A stretch of 64,000 nucleotides of DNA from a virus. Positions 1 to 6,709 of the stretch are shown piece after piece. The stretch spans positions 1 through 64,000 of IMG/VR virus record IMGVR_UViG_3300037882_003336. One strand, 5' to 3'. The notes beneath the pieces are model-generated. The model was given only the letters and a program-made list of their open reading frames with translations. It made no database searches and had not been told where the DNA came from. The position numbers were made by a program, and so were the translations under genes. How positions within the stretch are numbered: position 1 is the stretch's first letter; every line of letters begins with the position of its first letter.

Positions 1-99
1 CACGGGTGGCTCTTCCACGGGTGGCTCTTCCACGGGTGGCTCTTCCACGGGTGGCTCTTCCACGGGTGGCTCTTCCACGGGTGGCTCTTCCACGGGTGG
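1..99. repeat. 15-bp tandem repeat, six full copies plus nine bases
   Basis: The unit cacgggtggctcttc repeats perfectly from base 1 to 90 and then breaks off after cacgggtgg. It runs off the left edge, so the true copy number is unknown. Read on the minus strand it stays in frame and encodes the pentapeptide EEPPV again and again at the end of the overlapping gene. The perfect identity between copies implies recent slippage or active length change rather than an old repeat. Confidence 0.97.
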
Positions 100-597
100 A
101 TTGACGCGGTCGAGGGACGCACGCAGGGTAGCGGCGGCACCTTCAAGCGAATCACCTTCGGCGACGAGGCGGTCCTTGATGGCGGCGAGGTTGGCGACTT
201 CAGCGGCCAGAGCGGCGTTCTGTTCAGTCGTGAGGTTCAGTTGCGAAGTCAGACCGGAAATGCTGGTATTGGCAGCTTCCAGATCGGCTTGCAGTTGACG
301 GAGGTTGGCGAGGGCTCCGGGGAGACCGTCGAGGAACGTGGTGGTGGCGGCGATGGTGGCGAGCGCTTGCGCGGTTTCGCTGGGATTGTCGGGCATACTG
401 GTTGTGTGGTTTGGGTTGACCCTGTCAAGAGCCACGCGGAGTGCTTGGACCCTGTCAAGGAAAATGTTTACTTGGCCTTTCAGAACAATGAGTTCAGCGC
501 GTTCAGCGAGAAGCTTCGTGTAATCATTGTTTTCGACAGCTTTGGCGCGTCCCAGAAGGACGGCTAGGGAACCTGAGAATCTGGAGAAGACTTCCAT
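1..597 (-). CDS. Coiled-coil protein with EEPPV tail repeats (3' end missing)
   Basis: The frame is open from the ATG at 597 to the left edge, at least 199 residues, with no stop in the window. Residues 1-68 are basic and helical. From Met68 onward there is an Ala/Leu/Asn-rich heptad-like stretch (LTSQLNLTTEQNAALAAEV), then RVNPPV followed by repeated EEPPV. The segment ALDRVNP occurs near residue 60 and again as SLDRVNPPV, so the two halves may be an old internal duplication. The in-frame ATG at 396 is an alternative start giving a 132-residue fragment (MPDNPSET). The acidic, proline-rich repeat should form an extended spacer. It lies in the structural half of the genome, next to a virion decoration candidate, so a virion or coiled-coil scaffold role is possible. 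I do not recognise the family. Confidence 0.75.
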   Translation of the reverse strand, partial: MEVFSRFSGSLAVLLGRAKAVENNDYTKLLAERAELIVLKGQVNIFLDRVQALRVALDRVNPNHTTSMPDNPSETAQALATIAATTTFLDGLPGALANLRQLQADLEAANTSISGLTSQLNLTTEQNAALAAEVANLAAIKDRLVAEGDSLEGAAATLRASLDRVNPPVEEPPVEEPPVEEPPVEEPPVEEPPVEEPPV

Positions 598-642
598 GGG
601 CGGATAGAACACTGGCTAATTAGCCTATTGGTGAGGTTACCA

Positions 643-1032
643 CTATGAAATTCGTAGTGGGGTGATGTCTAAAACTGGAATACTGCTGGTGATGCCAGCA
701 CGCTTGGCCTTGGCGATGAAGTGGTGACCGTCCACCACGTGGTCATTGATCAGTAGCACATACTTCTCGCCGTTTTTGATGGACGACCTAACCGCGTCAC
801 CGCACTTCTTCTCGCATTCGTCCTTGACTGCCTTCACGGCGGTCTTGAGGTTCTCAGGATCGGCCTTGCTGATGAGTTCCGGCAACACGATACCATACTG
901 GATAACAGTGCCAGTCTCATCAGAAAACTGAGCAACATCCTGCCGAACCGACTTCGGCAGATCCTTTACCCGAACGTCGCCGATATAGGCGGACTCATCG
1001 AGCCTTGAGAGAATTCTACGGGAAAGACGCAC
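643..1032 (-). CDS. DGHH (ParB/sulfiredoxin-like) protein with leader-like N-terminus
   Basis: 129 residues from a GTG start. The C-terminal half reads YVLLINDHVVDGHHFIAKAK and ends SIPVLDITPLR. That matches the pattern of ParB/sulfiredoxin-like folds, in which a conserved GHHR-type loop binds nucleotide. I recall similar short DGHH proteins in other large myoviruses, often near head genes, without a proven role. The N-terminus ends in RLDE at residues 10-13 followed by Ser, which fits the (L/I)xE cleavage leader seen on many proteins here. It follows a strong hairpin and lies downstream of the decoration-protein candidate. Nuclease or nucleotide-binding activity is inference only; the full ParB motif set is not visible. 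Confidence 0.7.
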   Translation of the reverse strand: MRLSRRILSRLDESAYIGDVRVKDLPKSVRQDVAQFSDETGTVIQYGIVLPELISKADPENLKTAVKAVKDECEKKCGDAVRSSIKNGEKYVLLINDHVVDGHHFIAKAKRAGITSSIPVLDITPLRIS

Positions 1033-1053
1033 CCTAAAGATAGTGGATACAGA

Positions 1054-1080
1054 GACGCCGCACCTTGTGAGTGCGGCGTC
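1054..1080 (-). terminator. Strong GC-rich stem-loop, likely terminator
   Basis: A perfect 10-bp stem (GACGCCGCAC / GTGCGGCGTC) with a 7-base loop lies between the 1102-1674 gene and the 643-1032 gene. On the minus strand it is followed by TCTCTGTATCC, not a clean U-run. A second hairpin at 9019-9046, behind the capsid gene, shares the GCCGCAC/GTGCGGC stem core and a similar TTCTGTG tail. I read both as transcription terminators or RNA-end stabilisers. Confidence 0.6.
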
Positions 1081-1101
1081 TAAGGAAGGTCAGGCGACGT
1101 G

Positions 1102-1674
1102 TTACGCGCCGATCACGAAGTAGAGGAACGCGGTCGCCTTACCACCGGTCAGAGCGGCAGTTGCGGTCGTGAATGTGATCTGACGGGCGGCAGTCAAGAC
1201 GATCGAAGTCGACTCGGGCGTGTTGGCCTTTGGCGTGATCGCTTTCCGGCCAGTGGTCGACCAGGGCGCACCACCAAACGCAGCAGCCGCGATAATGTCG
1301 TCGGCGGCGTTGATGCTGACCGCGACAGTGGCAGATCCGCCGCTGGCCAAAGCGGTGTTGACTTGAACGAAACCACCCACGATGATCGCATTGATTGGGA
1401 TGACCGGGCCGACGACGTGGGCGGCGATGGTGCGCTGGGCGGTATTGGCGGTCGGGTCGAAGGTACCACGAGCGACTTGCAGTCCGGCAGCACCATCGGC
1501 AGCACCATCGGTACCTTCAGCCAGAAGACCGTAGGCTTCAAGGGCGGCACGAACACTGGCGGTGGCGGCTGGGCGAACGACCGGAGTGGTGCCGAAGAAC
1601 CCGAGCTTCGCAGCCGTGGTTTGGCCAATCTTGATGCCGTTGACGTTGTGGGAGGAAATGATGTTGGTCTTCAT
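1102..1674 (-). CDS. Virion decoration / head-fibre-like protein
   Basis: 190 residues starting MKTNIISSHNVNGIKIG; a longer frame begins with TTG at 1725 but has no support. Residues 10-30 carry KIGQTTAAKLGFFGTTPVV, a signature I know from many phage proteins annotated as head-fibre or virion surface proteins. The rest alternates short beta-strand-like blocks rich in Ala, Thr, Val and Gly. It ends FLYFVIGA, again typical of these trimeric beta-rich surface proteins. It lies among capsid-region genes and is followed by a strong hairpin. No enzyme motif is present. Role as capsid decoration or short fibre is inferred from the motif and composition. Confidence 0.7.
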   Translation of the reverse strand: MKTNIISSHNVNGIKIGQTTAAKLGFFGTTPVVRPAATASVRAALEAYGLLAEGTDGAADGAAGLQVARGTFDPTANTAQRTIAAHVVGPVIPINAIIVGGFVQVNTALASGGSATVAVSINAADDIIAAAAFGGAPWSTTGRKAITPKANTPESTSIVLTAARQITFTTATAALTGGKATAFLYFVIGA

Positions 1675-1725
1675 GGAGTGTGGTAATGAGTGATGAACCC
1701 TGCCAAGACATTCAGCAGTTACCAA

Positions 1726-1731
1726 TAGCTA
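1726..1731 (-). promoter_or_regulatory. TAGCTA element, possible late promoter
   Basis: The palindrome TAGCTA recurs upstream of several minus-strand genes (also 12744, 16099, 61710). Here it lies 51 bases before the ATG at 1674. At two other sites it lies exactly five bases before the ATG, the same spacing as the -10 box of the seven strong promoters. There is no -35 box. It may be a late -10 element, but the word also occurs inside genes. Confidence 0.25.
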
Positions 1732-1735
1732 GTCG

Positions 1736-2539
1736 CTACGGAGTGCGAATGCGGAATAATTGTGGTGGGGAGGGTACGGGAACCGTTGGGAGTGAGGTGA
1801 TGTTGATTTCAGCCTTTTCGCCTTCTCCGATGTTATTGACCGATGCCACCCCGTAGTACCCAGTTTCCGTGAGTGGCCATGACAACTTTGGCGCTAGCAC
1901 TTCACCCACCTGATTCCACACTTCACCGGTCTTTTTGTAGATGATGAACTTGAAAGTCTTGCGACGCTCGCTTGGTGCGTGCCACGTGAGAGACAGAGGC
2001 GGTGGAAGGTCGGAGGGCGGCAAATAGTCTTCAAGTTCGTAATCCAGTACCAACTCAGGGCGGTCCGGATAGACGTACCGGTAGTACCGCTGACCCGTGA
2101 TCACGCCAATGGTGGACGGCTTGCCAGGAACGCTCTCTTCCGTTGCGCTTGCTCTGGTGGTCAGATAATCGTCCTCCACCGCCCAATCGATGAGGTTGCC
2201 AGAATGCTCCAGCACCACCCGATAAACGTCGAGTGACAACTCGTCGCTATGCTCGCTTTCAAGGCTTCCTGATTCTGGCGTTCCGTACGCGGTCACCGAC
2301 GAATACCACATTCCGGGTGTCAATACGAGATGGTTTTTGAGCGGTGTTTCCACCACGTTTCCCACGTCGAATGTCTGAGTATATCCACGCGGAGTTCTCC
2401 CAAGGTGAGCACGGTATCCACCTAAATGGGGCTCCACGTTGGCATCCCATGACACCGTGATATCAGCGGGTTTGGTGGCGAGTTGGGAGAACGACGTGAC
2501 CGATAGGGCGAAGAAGGCGAGGATGGAGAGCAGTTTCAT
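1736..2539 (-). CDS. Secreted fibronectin-III-like protein
   Basis: 267 residues. The first ~18 (MKLLSILAFFALSVTSFS) form a Sec signal peptide. Residues 25-100 show the fibronectin type III pattern (ITVSWDAN, GGYRAHLGRTPRG, SSVTAYG). A second Ig/FnIII-like domain sits near 185-255 (LSLTWHAP, KFIIYKKTG, GYYGVASVNNIGEG). The plus-strand gene at 57492 encodes a shorter relative with the same VxWxxN...GY pattern and an MKLL start. FnIII domains in phages usually aid binding to carbohydrate or cell surfaces and are normally virion parts. A signal peptide instead suggests export from the infected cell. No catalytic residues are visible. Confidence 0.75.
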   Translation of the reverse strand: MKLLSILAFFALSVTSFSQLATKPADITVSWDANVEPHLGGYRAHLGRTPRGYTQTFDVGNVVETPLKNHLVLTPGMWYSSVTAYGTPESGSLESEHSDELSLDVYRVVLEHSGNLIDWAVEDDYLTTRASATEESVPGKPSTIGVITGQRYYRYVYPDRPELVLDYELEDYLPPSDLPPPLSLTWHAPSERRKTFKFIIYKKTGEVWNQVGEVLAPKLSWPLTETGYYGVASVNNIGEGEKAEINITSLPTVPVPSPPQLFRIRTP

Positions 2540-2554
2540 AGGTTCAAGAGAAAG

Positions 2555-3400
2555 TCATCGCTTGTCCTTCCGCTGCTCTTGGCGCTGCTTGTGTTGCTCG
2601 ACGAACTTCTTCGCAAATTCGGTGATAGTCTTGGCACCGTATTGCTTGAGCAGTTTCTCCCACCTTTCCCAATACCCACGCACTGCGATACCCTTGTGAG
2701 ACCGCATGTTGTGCACGTCTGCACCCATTTGGGTGATGAAGTCGCTGTGGTAGTATAGCAGGCGGCGGTACCATGGTTCCGTACGGATCTTAGCACCGCT
2801 CTCCAGGAACTTCAATAGGTCGTCCATACGGACCAACTCCCTCTCACCCCGCTCGAAGTGATGCGGGGGGTTGGCCTGTTCGGGAACCCCCTTCATGAAC
2901 TCTTCCGGTGTCTTAGCACGCCGGGTGTCCAGTAGCTCGTAAGCCTTCTGATTGTCGTACATGTAGACGGGGAACTCCGAGATAAGCGTGAGGTTTTCGA
3001 AGTCGTCCCGTCTTCCCTGTTCGAAGTATTTGACGTGGACCGCCTTAATGTACTGGCGGAATCCACGAATAGCGGGCTTGGCGGAGAACAGGCGTTCCTC
3101 TGATTCAGTCTCACCACCCCATCCCCAGTAGTCAACGGGGCGAAGCTTGTAGCGTTGACGGAGTTTGTCCCAGTCCACCACGATCGTCACCGAACTCCCC
3201 TTCCGGTATCGGTTGTTGGGGACGCGGCTGAACGAGATGAAGAACCCCTCGTCGCCGTGCCTGATTTCCGAATCCCCGCGACCGTAGCTCAGTTCGAACA
3301 GGTCGTCCGCCACGATCTTCCACAACGCCCGGAGCGAGGTGACATGGTAAAGCTCACCATGGGACTCAAGGAGCGTTTGAAGGGTGGCGGAAAGACTCAC
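2555..3400 (-). CDS. ADP-ribosyltransferase-like protein with capsid-targeting leader
   Basis: 281 residues. The leader MSLSATLQTLLE ends at Glu12 before Ser, an LxE site of T4 gp21 type. The body shows an ART-like order: LYHVTS at 17-22 (strand with His and Thr), FFISFSR at 53-59 (the S-T-S-like strand), VTIVVDWDKL at 71-80 and ESEERLFS at 99-106, with Glu as candidate catalytic residue. T4 Alt is a packaged ADP-ribosyltransferase that carries the same kind of leader and acts on host RNA polymerase, so the pairing of leader and fold fits. It is first of four adjacent leader-bearing genes. An RNA 2'-phosphotransferase-type fold is an alternative. The leader is clear; the enzyme call is moderate. 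Confidence 0.6.
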   Translation of the reverse strand: MSLSATLQTLLESHGELYHVTSLRALWKIVADDLFELSYGRGDSEIRHGDEGFFISFSRVPNNRYRKGSSVTIVVDWDKLRQRYKLRPVDYWGWGGETESEERLFSAKPAIRGFRQYIKAVHVKYFEQGRRDDFENLTLISEFPVYMYDNQKAYELLDTRRAKTPEEFMKGVPEQANPPHHFERGERELVRMDDLLKFLESGAKIRTEPWYRRLLYYHSDFITQMGADVHNMRSHKGIAVRGYWERWEKLLKQYGAKTITEFAKKFVEQHKQRQEQRKDKR

Positions 3401-3402
3401 CC

Positions 3403-3840
3403 CTAAACGTACTTCTCAGCGGTCCTGCCGTAGAACGTAAACCCGCCCTCCTTCTCCACCATCGCTTTCGAGACATCCGAAACCACTTCCAGCGAAATCT
3501 TCTCAGCCCCACAGCTGGTCGCCTCTGCGATACCCGCGTCGAACAGCATCCGACCGATACCTTTCCCCTGATAGGCTGGATCGACGACAATGTCGAACGA
3601 GAAGGTTGACCCACCGTCCCGGACACCACCAAACCAAGCCCCCACCACATCGTTTGCGGAAAACTCCGTGTGATCATCGTGGTTTACCCGGACAACCGCC
3701 CCCATGAGTTCCTTGTCGCTCAGGATGTTGATGGACGACTCTTCCGCAATCGCCCATGCCCCGTCCATGATTTCCTGGTCCTCAGTGTCAGCCCACTGAC
3801 ACGAAGCGAGTGCTTCCAGTAAGGACCGTGTCAGGCTCAT
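3403..3840 (-). CDS. GNAT acetyltransferase with capsid-targeting leader
   Basis: 145 residues. The leader MSLTRSLLE ends at Glu9 before Ala. The GNAT core follows: FSFDIVVDPAYQGKGIGRML at 80-99 contains the acetyl-CoA binding Q/RxxGxG loop at 91-96, and the C-terminal KISLEVVSDVSKAMVEKEGF-like stretch with FYGRTAEKYV completes the fold. GNAT enzymes transfer an acetyl group to amines of small molecules, tRNA, peptides or proteins; the target here is unknown. With the leader, the enzyme would be carried in the head and act on host factors right after injection. It sits 2 bases from the ART-like gene, so the two are co-expressed. Confidence 0.8.
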   Translation of the reverse strand: MSLTRSLLEALASCQWADTEDQEIMDGAWAIAEESSINILSDKELMGAVVRVNHDDHTEFSANDVVGAWFGGVRDGGSTFSFDIVVDPAYQGKGIGRMLFDAGIAEATSCGAEKISLEVVSDVSKAMVEKEGGFTFYGRTAEKYV

Positions 3841-3842
3841 AC

Positions 3843-4145
3843 TCAGTCTTTGAAACCACCAAAGTCAGCCCCGATCTGTTCATAAGGCTTGCCGAATTTG
3901 CGATTGTAAAGGTCAATCAGCTGCTCGCGTGAGAAATCGCTCAGCAAGAACCTGATCATTCTGACTTCCGCTGGCGCGAGGGGGTGGGAACCCGGCATGG
4001 TGGTAAGGGCACCAATGATCGCGTGGACGACTTTCTTGGGGTCACGGAAATTCGAATCTTCCGGCGATATGTGGAAATCAATGGAGTAGTCCCGTGGCGG
4101 TTCGGACTCAAGCAGAGTCTCCGCGAGTTCTTGGGCTTTGCTCAT
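3843..4145 (-). CDS. Small protein with capsid-targeting leader
   Basis: 100 residues. The leader MSKAQELAETLLE ends at Glu13 before Ser. The mature part (SEPPRDYSIDFHISPED) is mixed alpha/beta with a helical C-terminus (EQLIDLYNRKFGKPYEQIG). I do not recognise a family. The gene lies between the GNAT gene and another leader-bearing gene with only 2-20 base gaps, so it belongs to the same transcription unit. Likely a packaged internal protein; function unknown. Confidence 0.7.
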   Translation of the reverse strand: MSKAQELAETLLESEPPRDYSIDFHISPEDSNFRDPKKVVHAIIGALTTMPGSHPLAPAEVRMIRFLLSDFSREQLIDLYNRKFGKPYEQIGADFGGFKD

Positions 4146-4164
4146 GGGTAAGTGGTGAGAGTGC

Positions 4165-4500
4165 TTATGGGACTTTGCAAATAGCTGCGTACGCCATCAG
4201 GTCCCCCTTCCTGTTGAGCGCGTTCAAGTGTCCGGTTTTTTCGTCCCATTCAAACTTCGCACCATGTTTCTGCAGTTCGGCCATTGCCGCGTTTGGGTCG
4301 GTGTATCCACGACTGATTTTCAACCTCCCGCCGAAGGTGGTGTTACCGGTGATCCGGCTGAACTTCCCAAGAATCACCGTAACAATGCACTCCCCAGCCC
4401 CAGGCGTTGGACCAACCCACTTCGCCTGCTGAAACGCAGGCTGTGTTGGAGTTTGTGGCAACTCGGGTGACTCAAGCAGTTTTTCGGCTAGTGTGCTCAT
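4165..4500 (-). CDS. Small protein with capsid-targeting leader
   Basis: 111 residues. The leader MSTLAEKLLE ends at Glu10 before Ser and is nearly identical to that of the gene at 33187 (MSTLAQKLLE), although the mature parts differ. That points to leader swapping or shared descent of the leader alone. Mature residues are beta-rich (ECIVTVILGKFSRITGNTTF, GGRLKISRGYTDPN) and end with a small Gly/Lys-rich motif (RKGDLMAYAAICKV). No family recognised. It is the first gene of the 2555-4500 leader cluster in transcription order. Confidence 0.7.
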   Translation of the reverse strand: MSTLAEKLLESPELPQTPTQPAFQQAKWVGPTPGAGECIVTVILGKFSRITGNTTFGGRLKISRGYTDPNAAMAELQKHGAKFEWDEKTGHLNALNRKGDLMAYAAICKVP

Positions 4501-4508
4501 CGTGATAG

Positions 4509-5000
4509 TTAGTGCTGTTCACCGCTTTTTCGCGCCAGTTTGGCGACACGATCATTCATGCGGTTCAGTGAGTGCCGTGGATCGTCGAAGTTGGTGTGGC
4601 CCTTGACGTGTTTGAGCCAGATGACACCGCGCTGGACTTCCTTGATACCAAGGGAGGTCTGGCGGAGTTCGACCGGTACTTTGCCAGCCCGTCTGCCCGT
4701 GGTGCGGAAGGAGGTCTTGGCGAAGCGAGCGTCGGCAAAGGTGAGCAGGAGCCCAAGTGCCTCCAGCGAGTCGCATTGTACCACCCAAGCAATCTTGGCC
4801 TGAGTGTGGTGCGCCTGCAGGGCGGCGTTGATGCCAGCCTGGATGCCAAGGAGTTCCCCGTGGCTGCACGAAATGGCGCTTGAACTCCCGTGACCCTTAC
4901 CTCGTGCGACGTGGGATTTGAACCAGTAGCTCCACCCCGCCACCCCACCCTTGAACGAAGCATCCGAAAAGACGGTGATGAGGACGGAGTCTTGGGTCAT
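4509..5000 (-). CDS. Ribonuclease H (RNase HI-type)
   Basis: 163 residues, normal for RNase HI (~155). The four metal-binding acids can be placed: Asp13 in VFSDASFKGGVAGW, Glu49 in SHGELLGIQAGINAAL, Asp77 in VVQCDSLEALGLLL and Asp150 in NRMNDRVAKLA. A flexible His sits in the HVKGHTNF segment. The enzyme cuts the RNA strand of RNA-DNA hybrids; in phages it removes primers, as T4 rnh does with a different fold. There is no leader, so it acts in the infected cell. Start ATG at 5000; it follows the surface-sorted protein gene by 24 bases. Confidence 0.85.
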   Translation of the reverse strand: MTQDSVLITVFSDASFKGGVAGWSYWFKSHVARGKGHGSSSAISCSHGELLGIQAGINAALQAHHTQAKIAWVVQCDSLEALGLLLTFADARFAKTSFRTTGRRAGKVPVELRQTSLGIKEVQRGVIWLKHVKGHTNFDDPRHSLNRMNDRVAKLARKSGEQH

Positions 5001-5024
5001 GTGGCAAGTTGGTTCGATACCGAC

Positions 5025-5591
5025 CTAGCACAGGCGGCGGATGATGGACAGACCCCACATGCTGGCCATGAAGCCCACGATACCAATGCCACCCTCCGGA
5101 ACGTTCACGTTGCTGGTCGTGGTCGATGACCAGCTGAGCACCCGGACATCCGGGATGTCGGCACGGAGACCCTGTTGAGTGCTGAACGCGAAGTTGGCGT
5201 CGGATGGGTTCTCGCCGTTGGTGGTAATGAACCCGTCGCCCGATAGGAACAACAGATAGCCACGCGGAAATGAGTGTCTCCGGATTTCCGTGGACTCCAG
5301 CGTGAATTCGTAGAGGTTGCCACCGTTCATCACGGACCACAGGACGTATGGCATGAAGGGTTCATCCGTCAGGTTCAGCGGGTTCATGACGAAGTCCGAT
5401 CCGACGGTGATTCCGTCGAAAACGCCATCGGTCGTGTGAGTACGACGTTGGCTCATGCTGCCCAAGGTCGTGGCGGAGCCAAGGTTGGCGTCGGGCAGGC
5501 CAATTCCGGACATGCCGAGTTCGCTGAAAATGGCGACGGCGTGAAGTGGCTGGGCGAGAAGGAGCAACGCTCCGAGTAGTAGTATTTTCAT
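5025..5591 (-). CDS. Exported protein with VPEGG (VPDSG/PEP-CTERM-like) sorting tail
   Basis: 188 residues from the ATG at 5591; the longer frame to 5711 overlaps the next gene. Residues 1-18 (MKILLLGALLLLAQPLHA) are a signal peptide. Residues 164-188 show the three-part exosortase signal: VPEGG, a ~15-residue hydrophobic helix (IGIVGFMASMWGLSII), then RRLC at the very end. This is the layout of VPDSG/PEP-CTERM proteins, which host exosortase cuts and anchors or exports, mainly in Verrucomicrobia and other Gram-negatives with exopolysaccharide. The middle is beta-rich (YEFTLESTEIRRHSFPRGYL) and resembles no enzyme. A phage product built for this host pathway would be placed on the host envelope, perhaps for exclusion of other phages. 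Confidence 0.75.
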   Translation of the reverse strand: MKILLLGALLLLAQPLHAVAIFSELGMSGIGLPDANLGSATTLGSMSQRRTHTTDGVFDGITVGSDFVMNPLNLTDEPFMPYVLWSVMNGGNLYEFTLESTEIRRHSFPRGYLLFLSGDGFITTNGENPSDANFAFSTQQGLRADIPDVRVLSWSSTTTSNVNVPEGGIGIVGFMASMWGLSIIRRLC

Positions 5592-5626
5592 GGTTGGTGG
5601 GGAATTGGTACTTGACAAGAAAGGTG

Positions 5627-5878
5627 TTACAGCAGACCCTTCTCGCGGAGGTAAGAAATTTGGGCTTGCTGGGTTGGGAAGAGCTTGGCGACGTTGTACC
5701 CACCGATCCACAGCGTCTTGATGCCAGCTTGGAACTCCGACTCAATCCGGGAATCGGCAACCGAACCACCCCGATCCGTGAAAAAGCTCTCAGGGGCGGC
5801 TTCGTTGGTCCACTTACCGGTGATGCCGACCGTGTAGTAGGTGGCTTCAGTAGCTTCGATGGTTGGTTGCGTCGTCAT
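5627..5878 (-). CDS. Small early protein behind a strong promoter
   Basis: 83 residues (MTTQPTIEATEATYYTVGIT ...). The start is fixed by the promoter at 5884-5912, which puts transcription onset at or next to the ATG. The C-terminal half (WIGGYNVAKLFPTQQAQISY) looks helical. No signal, membrane span or metal site. It precedes the surface-sorted gene and RNase H gene and may be expressed with them. Function unknown; placement suggests an early host-interaction role. Confidence 0.75.
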   Translation of the reverse strand: MTTQPTIEATEATYYTVGITGKWTNEAAPESFFTDRGGSVADSRIESEFQAGIKTLWIGGYNVAKLFPTQQAQISYLREKGLL

Positions 5879-5883
5879 TCCGT

Positions 5884-5912
5884 ACTATAACACTGCTTGG
5901 AACCTTTGTCAA
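5884..5912 (-). promoter_or_regulatory. Sigma70 promoter giving a leaderless mRNA
   Basis: Minus strand TTGACA (5912-5907), 17-base spacer ending in GTGT, TATAGT (5889-5884), then five bases to the ATG at 5878. The expected start of transcription falls on or beside the A of ATG. No room exists for a ribosome binding site. One of seven near-identical copies in the window. Confidence 0.88.
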
Positions 5913-5965
5913 GTGGGTGAGCGGGCCGGACGCTACCCCGGCTAGATAGTGGTTCTGATGGTGGC

Positions 5966-6052
5966 ACGACCCCTTAACCTGTTCTCATCTGTGACTTATT
6001 GTGGTCGTAGGAGGCATCTGGTTCTTCAGATGCGCGTGTCTGCTTTCCACGC
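5966..6052. other. Run of three hairpins in a 180-base gap
   Basis: The gap 5879-6058 holds the promoter at its left end and, to the right, three stems: ACGACC (5966-5971) with GGTCGT (6003-6008); GCATCTG with CAGATGC (6014-6033) around a 6-base loop; and GCGTG with CACGC (6034-6052). They lie directly behind the stop of the 6059-6448 gene, without a U-run. They could end or stabilise the upstream transcript or form a small RNA. They do not fit a tRNA. Confidence 0.45.
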
Positions 6053-6058
6053 CGCCGC

Positions 6059-6448
6059 TCAAAAGGTTACTTGGAAGTTCTGAATGAAGACGAGGGTTGG
6101 TTCGACGATAGTCCGCTGAGCCACCCACGCCTTTGCTTCTGCAAGCGCTAAAGCTTCGTCGTCGTATCTCTCGAACGGCTTAACCAGTTCAAATTCGTTT
6201 TCAAACACAGCCCAGCCTTTGGAATTGCGGTCGATCGAGATAAGGTAGCGTTTGTCGATCGTGTCAGGTTTATCCAGTTCAACCGGGAATCTGCTCTTGA
6301 GCCAAATCTTGTTCGCCGAGTCGAGTAGTGCAGCCAAGTCTTCATGACCGCCACCAACCAGCCAAGAACGGGTGTCCTTGTAGTCATTGAAGAAATCGAA
6401 GCGACCGATTCCGGTGAGTGGGTCTTTGAGAATTTCGCGGACAATCAT
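6059..6448 (-). CDS. Unknown early protein
   Basis: 129 residues (MIVREILKDPLTGIGRFDFF ...). Aromatic-rich alpha/beta protein with SWLVGGGHEDLAALLDSANK and a C-terminal VEPTLVFIQNFQVTF strand. The ATG overlaps the stop of the upstream gene by 4 bases (ATGA), so translation is coupled. It is the last of three genes behind the promoter at 7343-7371. The N-terminus has no LxE site. Family not recognised. Confidence 0.65.
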   Translation of the reverse strand: MIVREILKDPLTGIGRFDFFNDYKDTRSWLVGGGHEDLAALLDSANKIWLKSRFPVELDKPDTIDKRYLISIDRNSKGWAVFENEFELVKPFERYDDEALALAEAKAWVAQRTIVEPTLVFIQNFQVTF

Positions 6449-6705
6449 GGGGTAGGTACGAGTTTGGCTTTTTGGTGACGAATGCCCTGTAGAACACGCC
6501 TCCGGGCGTGCATGAGAGCACGGATTGGGTCAGCGACTGGCATCGTGTAAACGTTGCCGACTCCAGCACCGCTCACGTCCAGCCAGTACCGGATGTGTTG
6601 GAAGATCATTGCACGTGGCTCCGGGCGGATATCCGGAGTGAACCTGATGACGGCACCCTTGTAGCGATACTCGGGCTTTGGCGTTGGGACGGCTTGGGTG
6701 GACAT
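6445..6705 (-). CDS. Unknown small early protein
   Basis: 86 residues from the ATG at 6705 (MSTQAVPTPKPEYRYKGAVI); a longer frame reaches 6753 but runs into the upstream gene. The middle carries RFTPDIRPEPRAMIFQHIRY, and the C-terminus is basic and helical (RALMHARRRVLQGIRHQ), compatible with nucleic-acid binding. It is 4 bases behind the 6710 gene and overlaps the 6059 gene by ATGA. No known family. Confidence 0.65.
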   Translation of the reverse strand: MSTQAVPTPKPEYRYKGAVIRFTPDIRPEPRAMIFQHIRYWLDVSGAGVGNVYTMPVADPIRALMHARRRVLQGIRHQKAKLVPTP

Positions 6706-6709
6706 GGTG

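Noticed and set aside
1-99. Short direct repeats that might be a CRISPR array
   Set aside because: Units are 15 bp with no spacers between them and keep a coding frame.
5966-6052. Possible tRNA gene
   Set aside because: No T-arm GGTTC motif with a 7-base loop, no acceptor stem; stems have 6- and 9-base loops.
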